NCBI GenBank assembly: GCA_963932145.1
Contig: OZ010573.1
Span: 90,138,663 to 90,202,662, forward strand
DNA: 64,000 bases
Origin: Acanthosepion lycidas
Taxonomy: Eukaryota; Mollusca; Cephalopoda; Sepiida; Sepiidae
Direction: 5' to 3'
Below, in pieces: positions 9,986 to 20,799 of this stretch. The notes under the pieces are model-generated. The model was not told the DNA's origin and did not search any database. It saw nothing but the letters and a program-made list of their open reading frames with translations. The first letter of the stretch is position 1. Every line of letters begins with the position of its first letter. Made by a program: the position numbers and the translations under genes.

Positions 9986-10090
9986 TTGTCTCGCTATGAA
10001 CAATTACGGCTGAGTAGTGAGTTCAGTCCTCACTGGATGTCCCATGCGTTCGGCCTTGTACCACATCTAAGCTACGCTTAGAAAATAGCT
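9985..10090 (+). mobile_element. tRNA-derived SINE fragment (third family)
   Basis: AGTTCAGTCCTCACTGGATG resembles a B box and its 3' flank; the same segment occurs at 23760-23830 (AGTTCGATCCTCACTGGGTA, then CGACCTTGTGCC). The body ends with an AAGCTACGCTTA-like phrase. Only a fragment is present. Confidence 0.5.
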
Positions 10091-10127
10091 ATATAAGAAG
10101 ACTGATAACATTTCAGGACTATTTTCT

Positions 10128-10330
10128 TTGTTTCTAATGAATATTTTACAGAAAATACTGAAGGAAAAATGTGATATAGCGGAAACATCGAGTAAACATA
10201 CCTGACGATCTTGTGCAAATGAATGTCAGAATAGGCAATTGGACTGGTATTAAAGGGATAAGCATTTATAAGAGCTACAAAGAATTGTAAGTTGTGGAGA
10301 ACTGTGTGCGTTCACGCCCTGAAAATACAC
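10128..10330 (+). pseudogene. LINE line B terminal relic
   Basis: GAGCTACAAAGAATTGTAAG followed by TTGTGGAGAACTGTG is the same DNA phrase that ends the line B fragments at 1120-1150 and 16425-16455. Too worn for a continuous reading. Confidence 0.45.
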
Positions 10331-10812
10331 GAAGCATAAAATTTGTATATTTGAACATGTTTTCTTTCCTAGAATCATTTTGGTTCAGTGTTAAAGACTA
10401 ATTTCATTCTGCAAGTTATTCTTTAATCATTTGCCATGTTAACTGTTGCAACTTTAAGTGTAATGACTTTGTCAATAAATATAAAGTCTATTTTTTATTT
10501 ATTTATTTATCCGTTTGGGATTTTAAAAAATGAATTTACAACCTGTTCACTTTTGGGAGATTTATTCATAACTTTCAGTTTGTGTTTTTCTGAAAAGATA
10601 CCCGATATTTGGCGTGGCTCGTTTCTTTTACTTTTCCCAGAATTAGATTCTATTTTATTTGCAGCGTGTCTCACTGGCGATGGTTCGAGGTAATGCTTTC
10701 TCCATCATTGCGGCTGGCAGAGGTTAGAAAAAATTGTTTATTGTTACGTTGTTCTAGAATTGTCATCAGTGGTCAACTGTAATTGTTTCGTTTCAATAAA
10801 TTTTAATTTGTT

Positions 10813-10816
<4 letters not shown>
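10331..10816. other. Unassigned AT-rich stretch
   Basis: Nothing recognisable apart from an (ATTT)n run at 10494-10509. Confidence 0.5.

Positions 10817-10882
<66 letters not shown>
10817..10882. repeat. (TA)n microsatellite
   Basis: Pure TA array. Confidence 0.98.
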
Positions 10883-10885
<3 letters not shown>

Positions 10886-11234
10886 CATAGTTGTGCATTA
10901 GAAGCACTCATCAAAATGATGTAATTTCTAGAACGCGACTGATGTCGTCATAAAGTCTTTCACTTCCTAAATTGATCTTTTCGGAGTAGAGAGTATTTTT
11001 TACATAATCTGATTACGATCTAAGCTATTCTTTCTGATATACTGTAGAGATTTTCTGCGTTGTCCATGATATTAGTATTGACTAAAAATCCTACGCCAGT
11101 AAAAATTTAATGCACGTTTCATTTATAATAAAATCGATGATTATATACGAGAGTGTGCTGAAAAGTCAATATGCTGACTATAATGGGTTGATGCTAGAAC
11201 CGTGAAATCTTGCATGTATACATTTTAACTCTTC

Positions 11235-12216
11235 TCATATAATAACTGCATTGTTTCTACAAACTGACATTTGACTGTTCAAAGAAGACTGTTTATCTTG
11301 TTGGTCAAAAAATTCATCAACGGCAAATATGACGCCATCGTCACTGCAATACTGCTTCCCGGTCATGTGTTTTTTTCCTCGTGGAGAACAGATGATAATC
11401 AGATCAGGAGAATAGGGAATATGATCAACCAGTTCAAAACAGCTGCCTCACACAGAAGCCATTAAAACCAAGGATTTGTGCGTTGGAGTAGTGTCCTGAT
11501 GAAACAAGACCACTTTCGTCAGTTATCTTGGGTGGTTGGTCTTGACAGTCTTTCGTAACTAGCACAGGCCTAGTACTCCACATTGAGGGTGTAACCCTTT
11601 TGAAGATAGTCAATAAATGCTTTTTGGCATTTCCAATACTAAGGCCATCATTTTTCCTGCAGAAGAAACAGCCTCCTTTGGAGTAGCTGAGGAGATATGT
11701 TTAAACTGCATAGATTATCTTTCTCTGGCTCAGAGTAATGGGCTTGGGTTAAGAAACGTTTAAGTAAACCAGCTGAATCTGTCTCAAACAATATAAACCT
11801 GTGTACTTTACATCAGATTTCAGAAGACGTGGTACCCCCTGAGCAGACACCTTCGTCATGTCAAATTCATTGTTCAGAATATTCTCAGCTCTCTCACAGC
11901 ATATAATAACGCCGGTTATTTGATTTATATTCAATCCCCTCTCATACATCGCCATGTGATAATCACGGTCAATGTTTTCCTCGTTGGTGGAAGTCGCAAA
12001 ACGCCCAGACCTTGTGTCATCTTCAGGACTTTCCCTTCACCCCCTAAATTCAACTACCCACTTTTGTACTGTTGATAAAGCTGGAGCGACATCCCCTAAT
12101 GTAGCAACTATGTCAGCATGAATATCGTTTTTTCTACAGGTATTTGATAACACCACGATGCCAAATTTTGTCTAGTTTCAACTGAAGTCGCTGCTTGTCT
12201 CTTTTGAAGTATTCAT
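11235..12216 (-). pseudogene. mariner transposase, degraded
   Basis: Reading from 12216: DIHADIVATLGDVAPALS and QKWVVEF (DNA-binding half), then ERAENILNNEFDMTKVSA (linker and start of the catalytic half), HQDTTPTHKS with the second catalytic Asp, and IPYSPDL. The final catalytic Asp codon of a DD34D enzyme survives in the DNA (about 11395) but out of frame, because bases are missing right after SPDL. Other stops are present. It is related to the copy at 55690-56397. Confidence 0.88.
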
Positions 12217-12337
12217 TGGCTTATCAGATGTCAGTTTACCTGGAAATAAAAAATGCAGTTATTAAGAAGAGTTGAAATCAATGCAGCTATAGGATCACTC
12301 CTTCATAGTCAGGATTTGAATTTTTAAGTTCACTCTC

Positions 12338-12746
12338 TTTTATGATATCAACGAATACTCGGTGTCACTTTCGTAATGCTCGTTGTAGTAGAGACTTTGT
12401 AATCGCAGATACACCTATAGTAATGCTGATGAACAATACTGGTGTCAGACGCCTCCGAATAGCACTAATAGTACTTGCTTGATAATACTCGTTCGAAAGT
12501 AACCACCATAAATTGATCTGTATAGAGAAATAGTATAGTGAATAGAGTAGAGAATAGCGGTCCGTATAGTAATAGAGGATAGAATAGAAATAACGATCAA
12601 TTAGACATCACGCCACTTCCTTCTTATGAGTTTCTTCCATGGTCACGTGATCTACTTAATTCAATAATGGGATCGCCTGTGTTTGCTCACTGGCGATCTA
12701 TGTTCAAACACAAGTGTCGGCAGTGAAACTTTATTTCTATAAAACA
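12338..12746. mobile_element. Probable solo LTR inside mariner end
   Basis: A block without similarity to the mariner is flanked by identical CTCTC repeats (12333-12337 and 12747-12751). Its outer sequences are inverted (TTTTATGATATC at left, TATAAAACA at right), and an AATAAA signal lies near the right end on the minus strand. A 5-bp duplication and TG...CA-like ends fit a solo LTR, though the TG at one end is missing. Confidence 0.55.
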
Positions 12747-12752
12747 CTCTCG

Positions 12753-13179
12753 TATAGTCAACTGAAAAAGATTATCTCGTTTTATGAGCAAAGAGTCAAG
12801 ATTAAAATCAAAACATTAAAATTTATACAAAAATGTTAAAAGCGGAGCTGAATTTGAACGAGTTAAGAACAGAACTAGACCAAAACCCACCTAAAACGTG
12901 TCAGGAACATCTCCCAGTGAAAATTAGCATCTTTTTAAGCTAAACATGAGTCATCAGTTTTATTATAAGAGATAAAATAATAGTCTATCGAAGAATGGGT
13001 GGTTAATATTAACGGAAAAAACTATATCAAAGCTTGATAGGTTTAAGAGTTGACTACAAAACGGGCCCACGAAAGACTGAATTGTACAAAAGCATTTAAC
13101 ACGTTGTAGGAAAACCGCATAGGAAAAGTAAGAACCTCTTTAAGCTAAAAGTGAGTAAAGAGTGATTTTATTATAATTT
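12753..13179. other. Unassigned stretch
   Basis: Two loosely similar ~180-bp segments (around 12905 and 13120) share AATTAGCATCTTTTTAAGCT-like and GTGAGT...TTTTATTATAA phrases, suggesting an old duplication; no gene is seen. Confidence 0.4.
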
Positions 13180-13515
13180 GATTTGATTAATCCGTTTTCT
13201 ACGGATTATCGACCCTTTGCTAGTTATTTAAAGCCAGGAAATATATTTTTTAAGATTGTAAGAATTATTTTTCGAGATAATAATTTATGGATACAGGTCT
13301 TATTAATTAACCCATAGCTGGGGGAAAAGAGGTTGATTCATAAATTTCCCAAAAGTATTTGCTCGCAACTGGAATTAGAACCCGTCTTTCCGATTAAAAA
13401 TTCCGATCCATTATCAATTACACTACTCGTGTATCCAAGATAACAGCACTTGTTATTCCCAAGCGGTAACACTTCTAGGTACTGACCAGGCTCGAAGTTG
13501 CTTAACTACGGTGTT
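13180..13515 (-). mobile_element. 5S/tRNA composite SINE
   Basis: From right to left: 5S-like middle and 3' end (GGTCAGTACCTAGAAGTG), tRNA-Arg-like segment, the AGCTATGGGTTAATTAATAA body, and the tail CCGTAGAAAACGGATTAATC. The first ~45 bp of the 5S head are missing. Confidence 0.88.
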
Positions 13516-13599
13516 ATGCCTGATTCTACGTATTATACGGTATACGATAAATGTGTATGTGTAAGAAGGCATGAATAATAATTGCCAACATTGATTTTA

Positions 13600-13680
13600 G
13601 TGATTTTTGATTTAACGGCATATCAACCACTATAGGTTATTTAATGCCGAAATCTAAATATTTTGTACGCAATTTTATGG

Positions 13681-13740
<60 letters not shown>

Positions 13741-13935
13741 CATAATTTTATCCCTTTAGCATCAGGTATTTTGCACATAATTCTATTTCAGGGTAAACGT
13801 ATGTTTTTAGATATATTGTTTATAGATGATAAAAAAATATTGTTGGTAATTAAAAAATGTATTTCTAGCAATTCCACGACAAAATGTATTGTTAGTAGTT
13901 ATTTTATAAAAAATTACTATAAAATGTTCTCTTGA
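13600..13935 (-). mobile_element. SINE-B copy interrupted by (TA)n
   Basis: The tail phrase TTTAACGGCATATCAACCAC at 13611 and the internal TATTGTTGGTAATTAAAAAA-like units at 13838-13920 match SINE-B. A pure (TA)n array at 13681-13738 splits it. The 5' core is missing. Confidence 0.55.
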
Positions 13936-14065
13936 TTTTTAGTTGGGAGTTCAGTGCTTTCTGCATTCCGTTGAGGTTTCTTCTAGACTCGATATATTAC
14001 TATAAATGATTATTCATCCCCACCTCAAATTTCTATCTTTCTCTCTCACTCTCTCTTTCCCGCCC

Positions 14066-14068
<3 letters not shown>

Positions 14069-14125
<57 letters not shown>
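14069..14125. repeat. (TA)n microsatellite
   Basis: Pure TA array preceded by a pyrimidine-rich CTCT tract (14035-14066). Confidence 0.98.
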
Positions 14126-14128
<3 letters not shown>

Positions 14129-14459
14129 TTTATATAACATAATGCTTAGAAACTGACACTGTGTTCGAAGAAGTTCAACTTTGGTCAACATTTTCTTTCT
14201 CTAGCTAAGGGCTAAATTATCCAGTGTTCAATCCAAAGTCAAGTTAATTATAAGATGAGACAGTAGCAGACTTAAACAAATACTCAAAATATTCTCTCCA
14301 ACAAAAGGAATAAGAGCAAATGTACGCCACCGGAAATGGAAAGAGACATCCGCCTATTGATGTAGACAAGAGCAGTGTGTTGATCATATGGATTATTCAA
14401 AATAACAAAATGGAAAATATCTTTTATTCAATATTTTTATGGACAACAAAAATATAAAG

Positions 14460-14460
<1 letters not shown>
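14126..14460. other. Unassigned AT-rich stretch
   Basis: No recognised element. Confidence 0.5.

Positions 14461-14519
<59 letters not shown>
14461..14519. repeat. (TA)n microsatellite
   Basis: Pure TA array. Confidence 0.98.
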
Positions 14520-14521
<2 letters not shown>

Positions 14522-14549
14522 TTGAAAGATTGTTTTGAAAATCGAATAG

Positions 14550-14810
14550 CAATGGATATAATTTTTCTATATCTATGTGCCACATGTCTTCATGACGTGT
14601 GTGATCATGGCTCTCAACAACTTCCTATCATTTGTAGTTTCTTCTTTTTATTATCCCCCCTAGTTCTGCTTCTATTTTCCATTTACACGATGTCTTTAGG
14701 TAGTTTGCTCATAGTTTCCATCTGTCTCTCTTGTCTTCAATATGTTCTGTCACAAATTCTCCAAGTGCGCTTTCCTAATTATCTGTCTTAGAAGTTTTAA
14801 TTATGGAGGG
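14550..14810 (-). pseudogene. LINE line B C-terminal relic
   Basis: The minus strand matches the final part of line B (compare 20000-20120 and 61340-61500): the plus-strand cues are GTGTGATCATGGCTCTCAAC, CTTGTCTTCAATATGTTCTG and CAAATTCTCCAAGTGCGC. Highly degraded. Confidence 0.6.
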
Positions 14811-14819
14811 TATCTCTTA

Positions 14820-15055
14820 AAATTCCAATGAATCTTCGGATTTTTTGCCCACCAAAAAGTAAGCAAAATATTCGTAATCAAGAACATTTCGTTGGAAACA
14901 AAGAAAATAGTGTTGAAACTTTATGTAATATCCGTCTACTTACATGTCAGTGAATGCAGGAAATCTCTTCTCACATGAAGAAGACACTTGTAGTTAGAAA
15001 AAGATGGTTCCAAAGATAGATGCTGAGAATACCATTGACAGAAAGTCTTGAGTGA
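14820..15055 (+). pseudogene. LINE line B relic, part 1
   Basis: The strand reads KKIVLKLYVISVYLHVSECR, a worn LYGSECW region, up to the point where a SINE interrupts it. The reading resumes at 15379. Dead by several stops. Confidence 0.6.
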
Positions 15056-15378
15056 GTGACTTATTTTTTACGGATTATCAACCCTTTGCAGAATTTTTAA
15101 AGCCAGGAAATATGCTTTTTAGAATTATTTTTAGATAATAATGGTTTAGTGATACAGATCTTACTAATTAATACATAACTGAGTGGAGAAGAAGTGGATC
15201 CATACATTTCCAAAGGATATTTGCGGGAAAGTATATATAACAAACCCAACTGGAATTAGAACTCGGCTTTCCGATTAACAGTTCCAAGCTATTATCTATT
15301 TCACCACACGAACATCCAAGCTAACAGCACCTTGTATTCCAAAGTTGTCATACATTCGTTACTGACAGGACAATTTTA
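15056..15378 (-). mobile_element. 5S/tRNA composite SINE inserted in LINE line B
   Basis: Complete from the tail (TTTTTTACGGATTATCAACC at 15065) through the body and tRNA-like part to the middle of the 5S-like head (GTCAGTAACGAATGTATGAC). It separates two adjacent parts of one LINE relic, so it is younger than that LINE. Confidence 0.88.
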
Positions 15379-15530
15379 TTGAGGATCAGAATGAGATAGC
15401 CGCAATTTCTGGGACGCATATTTAGGAAAGAAGATCTGGAAAATTTAACAGTCCCATGACATACTGGATTTACGAGAACAGAGAGAAAAGGTTAGTAGCC
15501 TAACTAGCTAGCTGATGGGAATTGAATATA
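15379..15530 (+). pseudogene. LINE line B relic, part 2
   Basis: GGACGCATATTTAGGAAAGA and GATCTGGAAAATTTAACAGT correspond to the HIMRKEDLENLT phrase. It continues the relic interrupted at 15055 and ends at the next transposon. Confidence 0.6.
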
Positions 15531-16119
15531 CAGGGTATGCCAAATATCTCGGGAACATTTTGACATTGAATATCTCGAAAACTATTAAAGATATAAAAAC
15601 GCGCCAGATATATCCCGAAAGAATTTAATCTCAAGTTTTACATGGAATGTGCAAAGATGTGCATTGGGGGGCATAGTTGGTCACACGGCAGACATCAAGC
15701 CGTTAGTCCAATTCACGCCAAACGCGTTCCAGCATTGCGTTGTCGTTGGTTGCAACAGCTTCCGTTATTCGGGCCTTCAGTTCATAAACGTCTTTTGGAA
15801 GGGGATGCACATAGACCAGTCCTTTCACAAACCCCCACAAAAAGAAATCGCACGGTGTGAGATCTGGAGATCTGGAAAATGCACATTGAACAAGTGACCA
15901 TGCTTCATTTTTTTTTTTTTTTCAAATTCAAGGACGCAAAACGCCATTTCTTTTTGAGTGAACGCCATTACTGGATCTGAAAAAACTATGAAAAAATCAC
16001 TAACATTACAAAAAACTTAATGAATTTAGCTTTAAATAGTACCAGTTTCATCTTACTACCATTCAAATTTCAGCAGATATGAAGACTTGAAATGTTCCCA
16101 AGACTTCTGGAACGCTCTG
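15531..16119 (-). mobile_element. Internally deleted mariner-like element
   Basis: The ends are inverted copies: CAGGGTATGCCAAATATCTC at left and the complement of CAGAGCGTTCCAGAAGTCTT at right, both continuing GGGAACATTT, with TA on each side (15529-15530, 16120-16121). Only the first and last parts of a transposase gene remain inside, so this is a deletion derivative of a ~1.5-kb element. Confidence 0.85.
15631..15968 (-). pseudogene. mariner-like transposase, N- and C-terminal pieces
   Basis: The start at 15968 reads MAFTQKEMAFCVLEFE, the N-terminus of a transposase family widespread in insects and other invertebrates. After a short A-rich joint the reading resumes near the C-terminus as LTPCDFFLWGFVKGLVYVHP and AMLERVWRELD, followed by a stop and RLDVCRV. 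Most of the DNA-binding domain and the first two catalytic acids are deleted. The C-terminal part carries the final Asp (PCDFFLW). Confidence 0.85.
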
Positions 16120-16185
16120 TATTACCCCCCCCCCCAAAAAAAAAACAGGTGGGTGGCAGGGATATTAAAATTACAAACATTCTCA

Positions 16186-16273
16186 AACGGTCATCTATCT
16201 AGGTACTGACAAGGCTTGACGTTAATTAACTTCGATAATCATAAGGAAGCCGGTGTTCCAACATGATGTGGCC
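16186..16273 (-). mobile_element. 5S-like SINE head fragment
   Basis: AGGTACTGACAAGGCTTGAC and the AAGTTAATTAACG region on the minus strand match the 5S-like head of the composite SINE. It stands alone next to a LINE line B relic. Confidence 0.65.
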
Positions 16274-16274
16274 A

Positions 16275-16460
16275 GATTAATTATTTGGAATCTTAAGGAA
16301 TAGAGTTTGAAGAAATTGACACTTACATGATATGTTGGAGGCGAGAGGGACTTTATAGTTTGTGTAAATGGTTGACAGAACAGTGATGAGAAGGGATCGT
16401 AAGTAATAAAAATTACTAAGAGCTACAAAGAACAGAAAGTTGGGGTGAGCCATGACCACT
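16275..16460 (+). pseudogene. LINE line B terminal relic
   Basis: It parallels 985-1160 segment by segment: GAAATTGACACTTACATGAT, TTTGTGTAAATGGTTGACAG, AGAGCTACAAAGAACAGAAA. Coding capacity is lost. Confidence 0.6.
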
Positions 16461-16590
16461 CACGTTTTGTAAGTGATTATAACAAAATCCAACTGCAATT
16501 GGAACTTGGCTTTCCGATTAACAATTGCGAGGCTTTAAACCACCAGCAAATCCAAGCTTAAAAAAAACCTGTTGTTCCCAAGCAGAGACA
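16460..16590 (-). mobile_element. tRNA-like part of composite SINE
   Basis: Minus-strand tRNA-Arg-like segment with the family's AATCGGAAAGCCAAGTTCC phrase and the 3' end of the 5S part (CTGCTTGGGAACAACAGG). The LINE B / SINE order repeats that at 970-1380, so the two loci may be copies of one compound block. Confidence 0.75.
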
Positions 16591-16794
16591 AGATACACAG
16601 GAGAACTGAAAGCTGTTATTGACGGCTAACTGTTCCATGGATACATCTCTTGATTGGAATTTTCCGTTTAGAAACATGTTTATTCTTAGATATGTGTTAT
16701 ATTATTTCTTGGCACTTCTTAAGAAATACATTTCCTTCGATTTTGGCGTCAATTTTAAAATTTCCTGATTTTCAATACTTGGACAATATATGTA
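16591..16794. other. Unassigned stretch
   Basis: No feature recognised. Confidence 0.5.
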
Positions 16795-17425
16795 CTTCTT
16801 TTTTTTGAGATGTCTGGTCGCTTTTCTTTCATTTTTATTTTTTCTTAAAACGTATCTCTTTTTTTTTTCTCTTTCGTTTTTTTCGGGATTTTACATCCGG
16901 GAGATTTTTTCGAATCTTTTCAATATAAAAAAGTGCGTTTAATGTTGACTTCAATAGTTTGAACGATCTTTAAGTAATCCTGTCATGAGTTTATCGTCAA
17001 TTGCATTTTCTGCAATGACACTTCAAAGTGATTACAACCGATTTAAACAATATTCTTTCTTTCTTTCTTTCTTTCTTTCTTTACTTCTTTCTTCAGTCTT
17101 TTTGCATTTCCTCTTTTCTTTTCTCATGTATTTCCTTTTTATTTCTCTCATTGTTTCCTTTTCTTTCTTTATTTTATCCATTTTCAACGCCTTCCTTCTT
17201 TGTTTTGTTCCTTTGTTTTCCTTTAGCCTTTCTTTTCTTTCTTTCTTTACTCATTTTGTTTAATCATTTTTACACACCCCCCTTTCTTTTCTTACGTACT
17301 TGCCTTTAGTTTTCTCTTAGTGTTTCTTTTCTTTCAACTCTTTTCAATATCTTCCTTACTTCTTTTCTTCTTTTTTTCCTTTCGTCTTTCTTTCATTCTA
17401 TCTTTCCTTCTTTTGTATTTGTAAC
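16795..17425 (+). repeat. Pyrimidine-rich tract, (TTTC)n core
   Basis: Long runs of T and C with a (TTTC)n core at 17054-17082. The two ~93-residue open frames here are FLS-rich artefacts of the tract. Confidence 0.92.
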
Positions 17426-17850
17426 ATCAAATTTCATAGGATATGTGTTTGTTACATTCACACTATTTAAATATATTTGCAGTATTTACAATTTATATTG
17501 ACACTAAATTCTGAAAACAATTTTTCATATTTTTACATAGATCGATAGAACGATAGTTTTGTTTAAGTTTCAAACTGGAAAAAACATACGTGACTTGCGC
17601 AGCATCATTCAAGATTGTAGCGAGATAACAGACCATTGCCGTTTATGGCAAATGTATGGCTCTTTCGCAGAAAAAAAAAACGATTTCATAAAATTTAATC
17701 ATTTCGATATTTGTCAGCTTTTCTCTGTTATTTAGAGCATTTTTTTGAGACTCCTAAATCTGAATTATTACAGAATATTAATAATTTATTGATCAGTTTC
17801 CATTTTTAAATTCAATAACTCACATGCCTGTTTCTTTTTTCGCACTTTAT
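17426..17850. other. Unassigned AT-rich stretch
   Basis: No feature recognised. Confidence 0.5.
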
Positions 17851-17852
17851 TC

Positions 17853-17904
<52 letters not shown>

Positions 17905-17925
17905 TTATTTCTTTTGATTTCTGGC

Positions 17926-17987
<62 letters not shown>

Positions 17988-17990
17988 TCA
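17851..17990. repeat. (ATT)n microsatellite, two blocks
   Basis: ATT repeats at about 17851-17905 and 17928-17988 are separated by a short TTTCTTTTGATTTCTGGCG spacer. Confidence 0.97.
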
Positions 17991-18129
17991 AAGGTTATTA
18001 TTAGTAAGGATTGTGTCGTTTCTAACATAATCAGATTCCATCTTACGTCAATAACGTACGTCAATATGCTAGTAATAAATTTACCAAATCTTGACAAACG
18101 TATATTAATCTCCGGTCGTTTCACAATTG

Positions 18130-19560
18130 AAGCAAATACGGTATCGAGTTTATATAAAATCGAGACAGTGACGGATTAATGGCAATAATATATGCTGTAA
18201 CAATAAAAAAATATGTTATGAAACTTTCATATTTTTCGAATAAATCTGTCTTTTCGTGCAGCCTCAAAATAACAAGAGAGAGTGATTCAAATATAACAGT
18301 AAAATTATATAAACCAACTATAACAGTAATGGCGTATAGATAAAGATAGAAGTAAAAGTATAGAGTTTCAAATGTAATTGTAATAATGACGCGATTCAAA
18401 TAGAACACTACGAGTGTAGAGATGCAAATAGAAGAGTAAGGAAGTAGTAGATAGTCAATTAGAAGAATAAGAGTCTAGCAGAGATTCAAATAGATGAGTA
18501 ACAGTGTAGAGATGCAAATAGAAGAGTAAGAGTCTAGCAGAGTTTCTAATAGAAGAGTAAGAGTCTAGCAGAGATTCTAATAGAAGAGTAAGAGTCTAGC
18601 AGAGATTCTCATAGAAGAGTAAGAGTGTAGCATAGTTTCTAATAGAAGAGTAAGAGTTTAGAGATTCAGATAGAAGGGTAATGGTGTAGAGATGTAAAAG
18701 GAGAATAATATTGTAGTAGAGATTCAAATATATTAAACGTGTAGAAATTCAAATATAATTTATCGTATAGAGACTCAAATAGAACAGTAATAGTGAAGTG
18801 ATAGAATAGAACATTAATAGTGTATAGATTCAAATAGATCAGTAATAACGTCGAGATTCAAATATAGCATTAATCGTGTAGAAATTCAGATATAACACTA
18901 ATAGTGTAGAAATTCAAATATAGGATAAATAATATAAAAATTAAAATAGAATAGTAACTGTAGAAATTCTAATAGAACAGTAAGAGTGTAAACATTCAAA
19001 TAGAACATGAATAGTTTAAAGATTCAAATATAAGTTATCGTATACAGATTCAAATAGAACGGTAATAATGTAGGTATTAAATTATAAAATTAATAGTGTA
19101 GATATTAAATTATGACATTAATAGTGCAGAGATTCAAATAGAACAATGATAGTTGTAATGACAGAAGTACGCAGGTGTAGGCTTTAAGAAAGGTTTATTC
19201 AACTGAGAATACAAGGTTGGCGTATAGTGTCCTTTTATAGTCCCAGTAAACCGAAATAGCTCTCTCGAAGAGGAAAATAATAAAGCAAGGGGAGACCAAT
19301 CTTGATAATAACAGTGTACAAATTAAAATATAGCATTAATTGTGTAATGAATGAAATAGAAAAGCAATAGTGTTTTGGTATCAAATAGAACAGTAATAGC
19401 GAATTATTCAAATATAACCCTTATATAGAGATTCGAATGTAACGCTAATCGTAATCAGATTCAAATAAAACAATATGTGTGCCAAGATTCTAATATATCA
19501 GTAAAAGTGTTGGGATTCAACTGTAAGTGTTTAGATTGAAATACAATAATAATAAAGTGT
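18130..19560 (+). repeat. Degenerate ~28-31 bp minisatellite
   Basis: Units contain GATTCAAATAGAACAGTAAT and AGTGTAGA in series. The block 18470-18660 is the most regular (AGAAGAGTAAGAGTCTAGCA units). It is interrupted by an LTR-like segment at 19155-19305. No coding frame is conserved. Confidence 0.9.
19155..19305 (-). mobile_element. LTR-like insertion in minisatellite
   Basis: The minus strand has, in order, a TATA box (GACTATAAAAGGACAC), a polyadenylation signal (TTGAATAAACC) about 45 bases later, and an end reading TCTGTCATTACA. That layout is typical of a retroviral-type LTR from a retrotransposon. It is short (about 150 bp), so it may be truncated; no internal domain is near. Confidence 0.5.
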
Positions 19561-19924
19561 CAAAAATACATAAAATCTATAAATCATTGAAAAGAAGTTC
19601 GGATATTAAATACAGTAAGTGTATCTATGTTTAACGCCATTTTTATTAATCTTTTTTCAGTATAAAGATCCTAGCTTAATAAAGGTTTAGCGAGTTTTCA
19701 CATACTCTGAGTATTCCAAATTCTCTTAAATTGCATGATATATCGATCATTATCATGAAGTTCTGAAATAATTATTACTAGTTGACTTCAAATAGAAAAT
19801 TGTAATGGAATTCGTAGGCTGGCCCCAAATAACAAACCCTAACGTAGTTGTCAGAAATTTGAAGACCCGAACAAAACTAACCCATCAATACTCATAGAGA
19901 TGAATTATCTTTCTTTAAATTTTA

Positions 19925-20770
19925 ATTGTTGTTGTTGTTCTTTTCTATGTGCTGTATCCCTTCAGGACGTGATCGATCAAGTTCCAGTCCTTTGTAGCTC
20001 TTAGCATACTTTGTGTTTTTGTTCTCTTTCCTGATTCCTATTTTACCAACCATTTACACAAACTCGCTAATTAGCCATTCACGGCTTCCCTCTTTGCTTT
20101 CAACATGAGTGTTAAATTTTCCAAGCCATTATGTGCTCTATATTATAAATTTCATTTGTTTCTTTCTGATTCCATTTTCCGTTTTGCTTCCATTTTCACT
20201 AAACTTCGGTATAACTAACATGTTCAATCCGTGGTATTCTCAATATTCTCCTGTTAAACCATATTTGTTTCGTCTCAAGTCTCTTGTTCATTTGCAAGGA
20301 GACTGTCCAGTATTCACTGCTCTATAGGAGGAGCGATATTACATAACAGTCTAGTAATCTTTTCTTTTTTTCTAACGAAATTTTGCCGTTTCTTAATACT
20401 ATTCTTTCTCTATTCCAATACGCCTTCGCATCTCGCTGTTGCATTTTCTGTCCTTTGTAAAAAAAATTCCTATATATTTAAATTGTCGTACTTGCTTTAC
20501 TTTGGTGTCTCCAATTTGTAGTCCACATTTTGGGTTGTTCATTTTGCCGACAATCATACATTCTGTCTTCTTGCAGTTGATGCTTAGTGCTGTCTTTTCA
20601 TTTTCCTTTTTTACATTCCCTAAGAATATCTGTAGTTTACTTTCTATGTCTGCTATCAACACTGTCTCATCGGCGTATCTTATATTGTTAAGATTGTGGC
20701 CTCCAATAATAAATCCTAGTAAGACTTCTTATTATCTCAGAATCACCTCACCTCTATATATGTAAAGCTG
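19925..20770 (-). pseudogene. LINE line B (RTE-like) reverse transcriptase relic
   Basis: The best-preserved polymerase piece in the window. From about 20700 leftwards: NNIRYADETVLIAD, where the catalytic YADD has become YADE, then ESKLQIFLGNV, SINCKKTECMIVGK, NPKCGLQIGDTKVKQV and FKYIGIFFTKDRKC. The strand then degrades through the region that encodes LYGSECW and the C-terminus (to 19925). In intact relatives this enzyme copies its own RNA at a nicked target. The start and endonuclease domain are missing. Confidence 0.85.
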
Positions 20771-20799
20771 TACCTTCAGCCTGTTTGCTTTTATCGAAC

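Larger units (their letters stand above)
11148..12752 (-). mobile_element. mariner element with a nested insertion
   Basis: The ends are CGAGAGTGTGCTGAAAAGT (left) and the complement of CGAGAGTG (right), with TATA outside each. A mariner transposase relic fills the middle on the minus strand. The right terminal repeat is split by a ~409-bp insertion (12338-12746); without it and its 5-bp duplication the element is about 1.2 kb, the usual mariner length. Confidence 0.85.
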
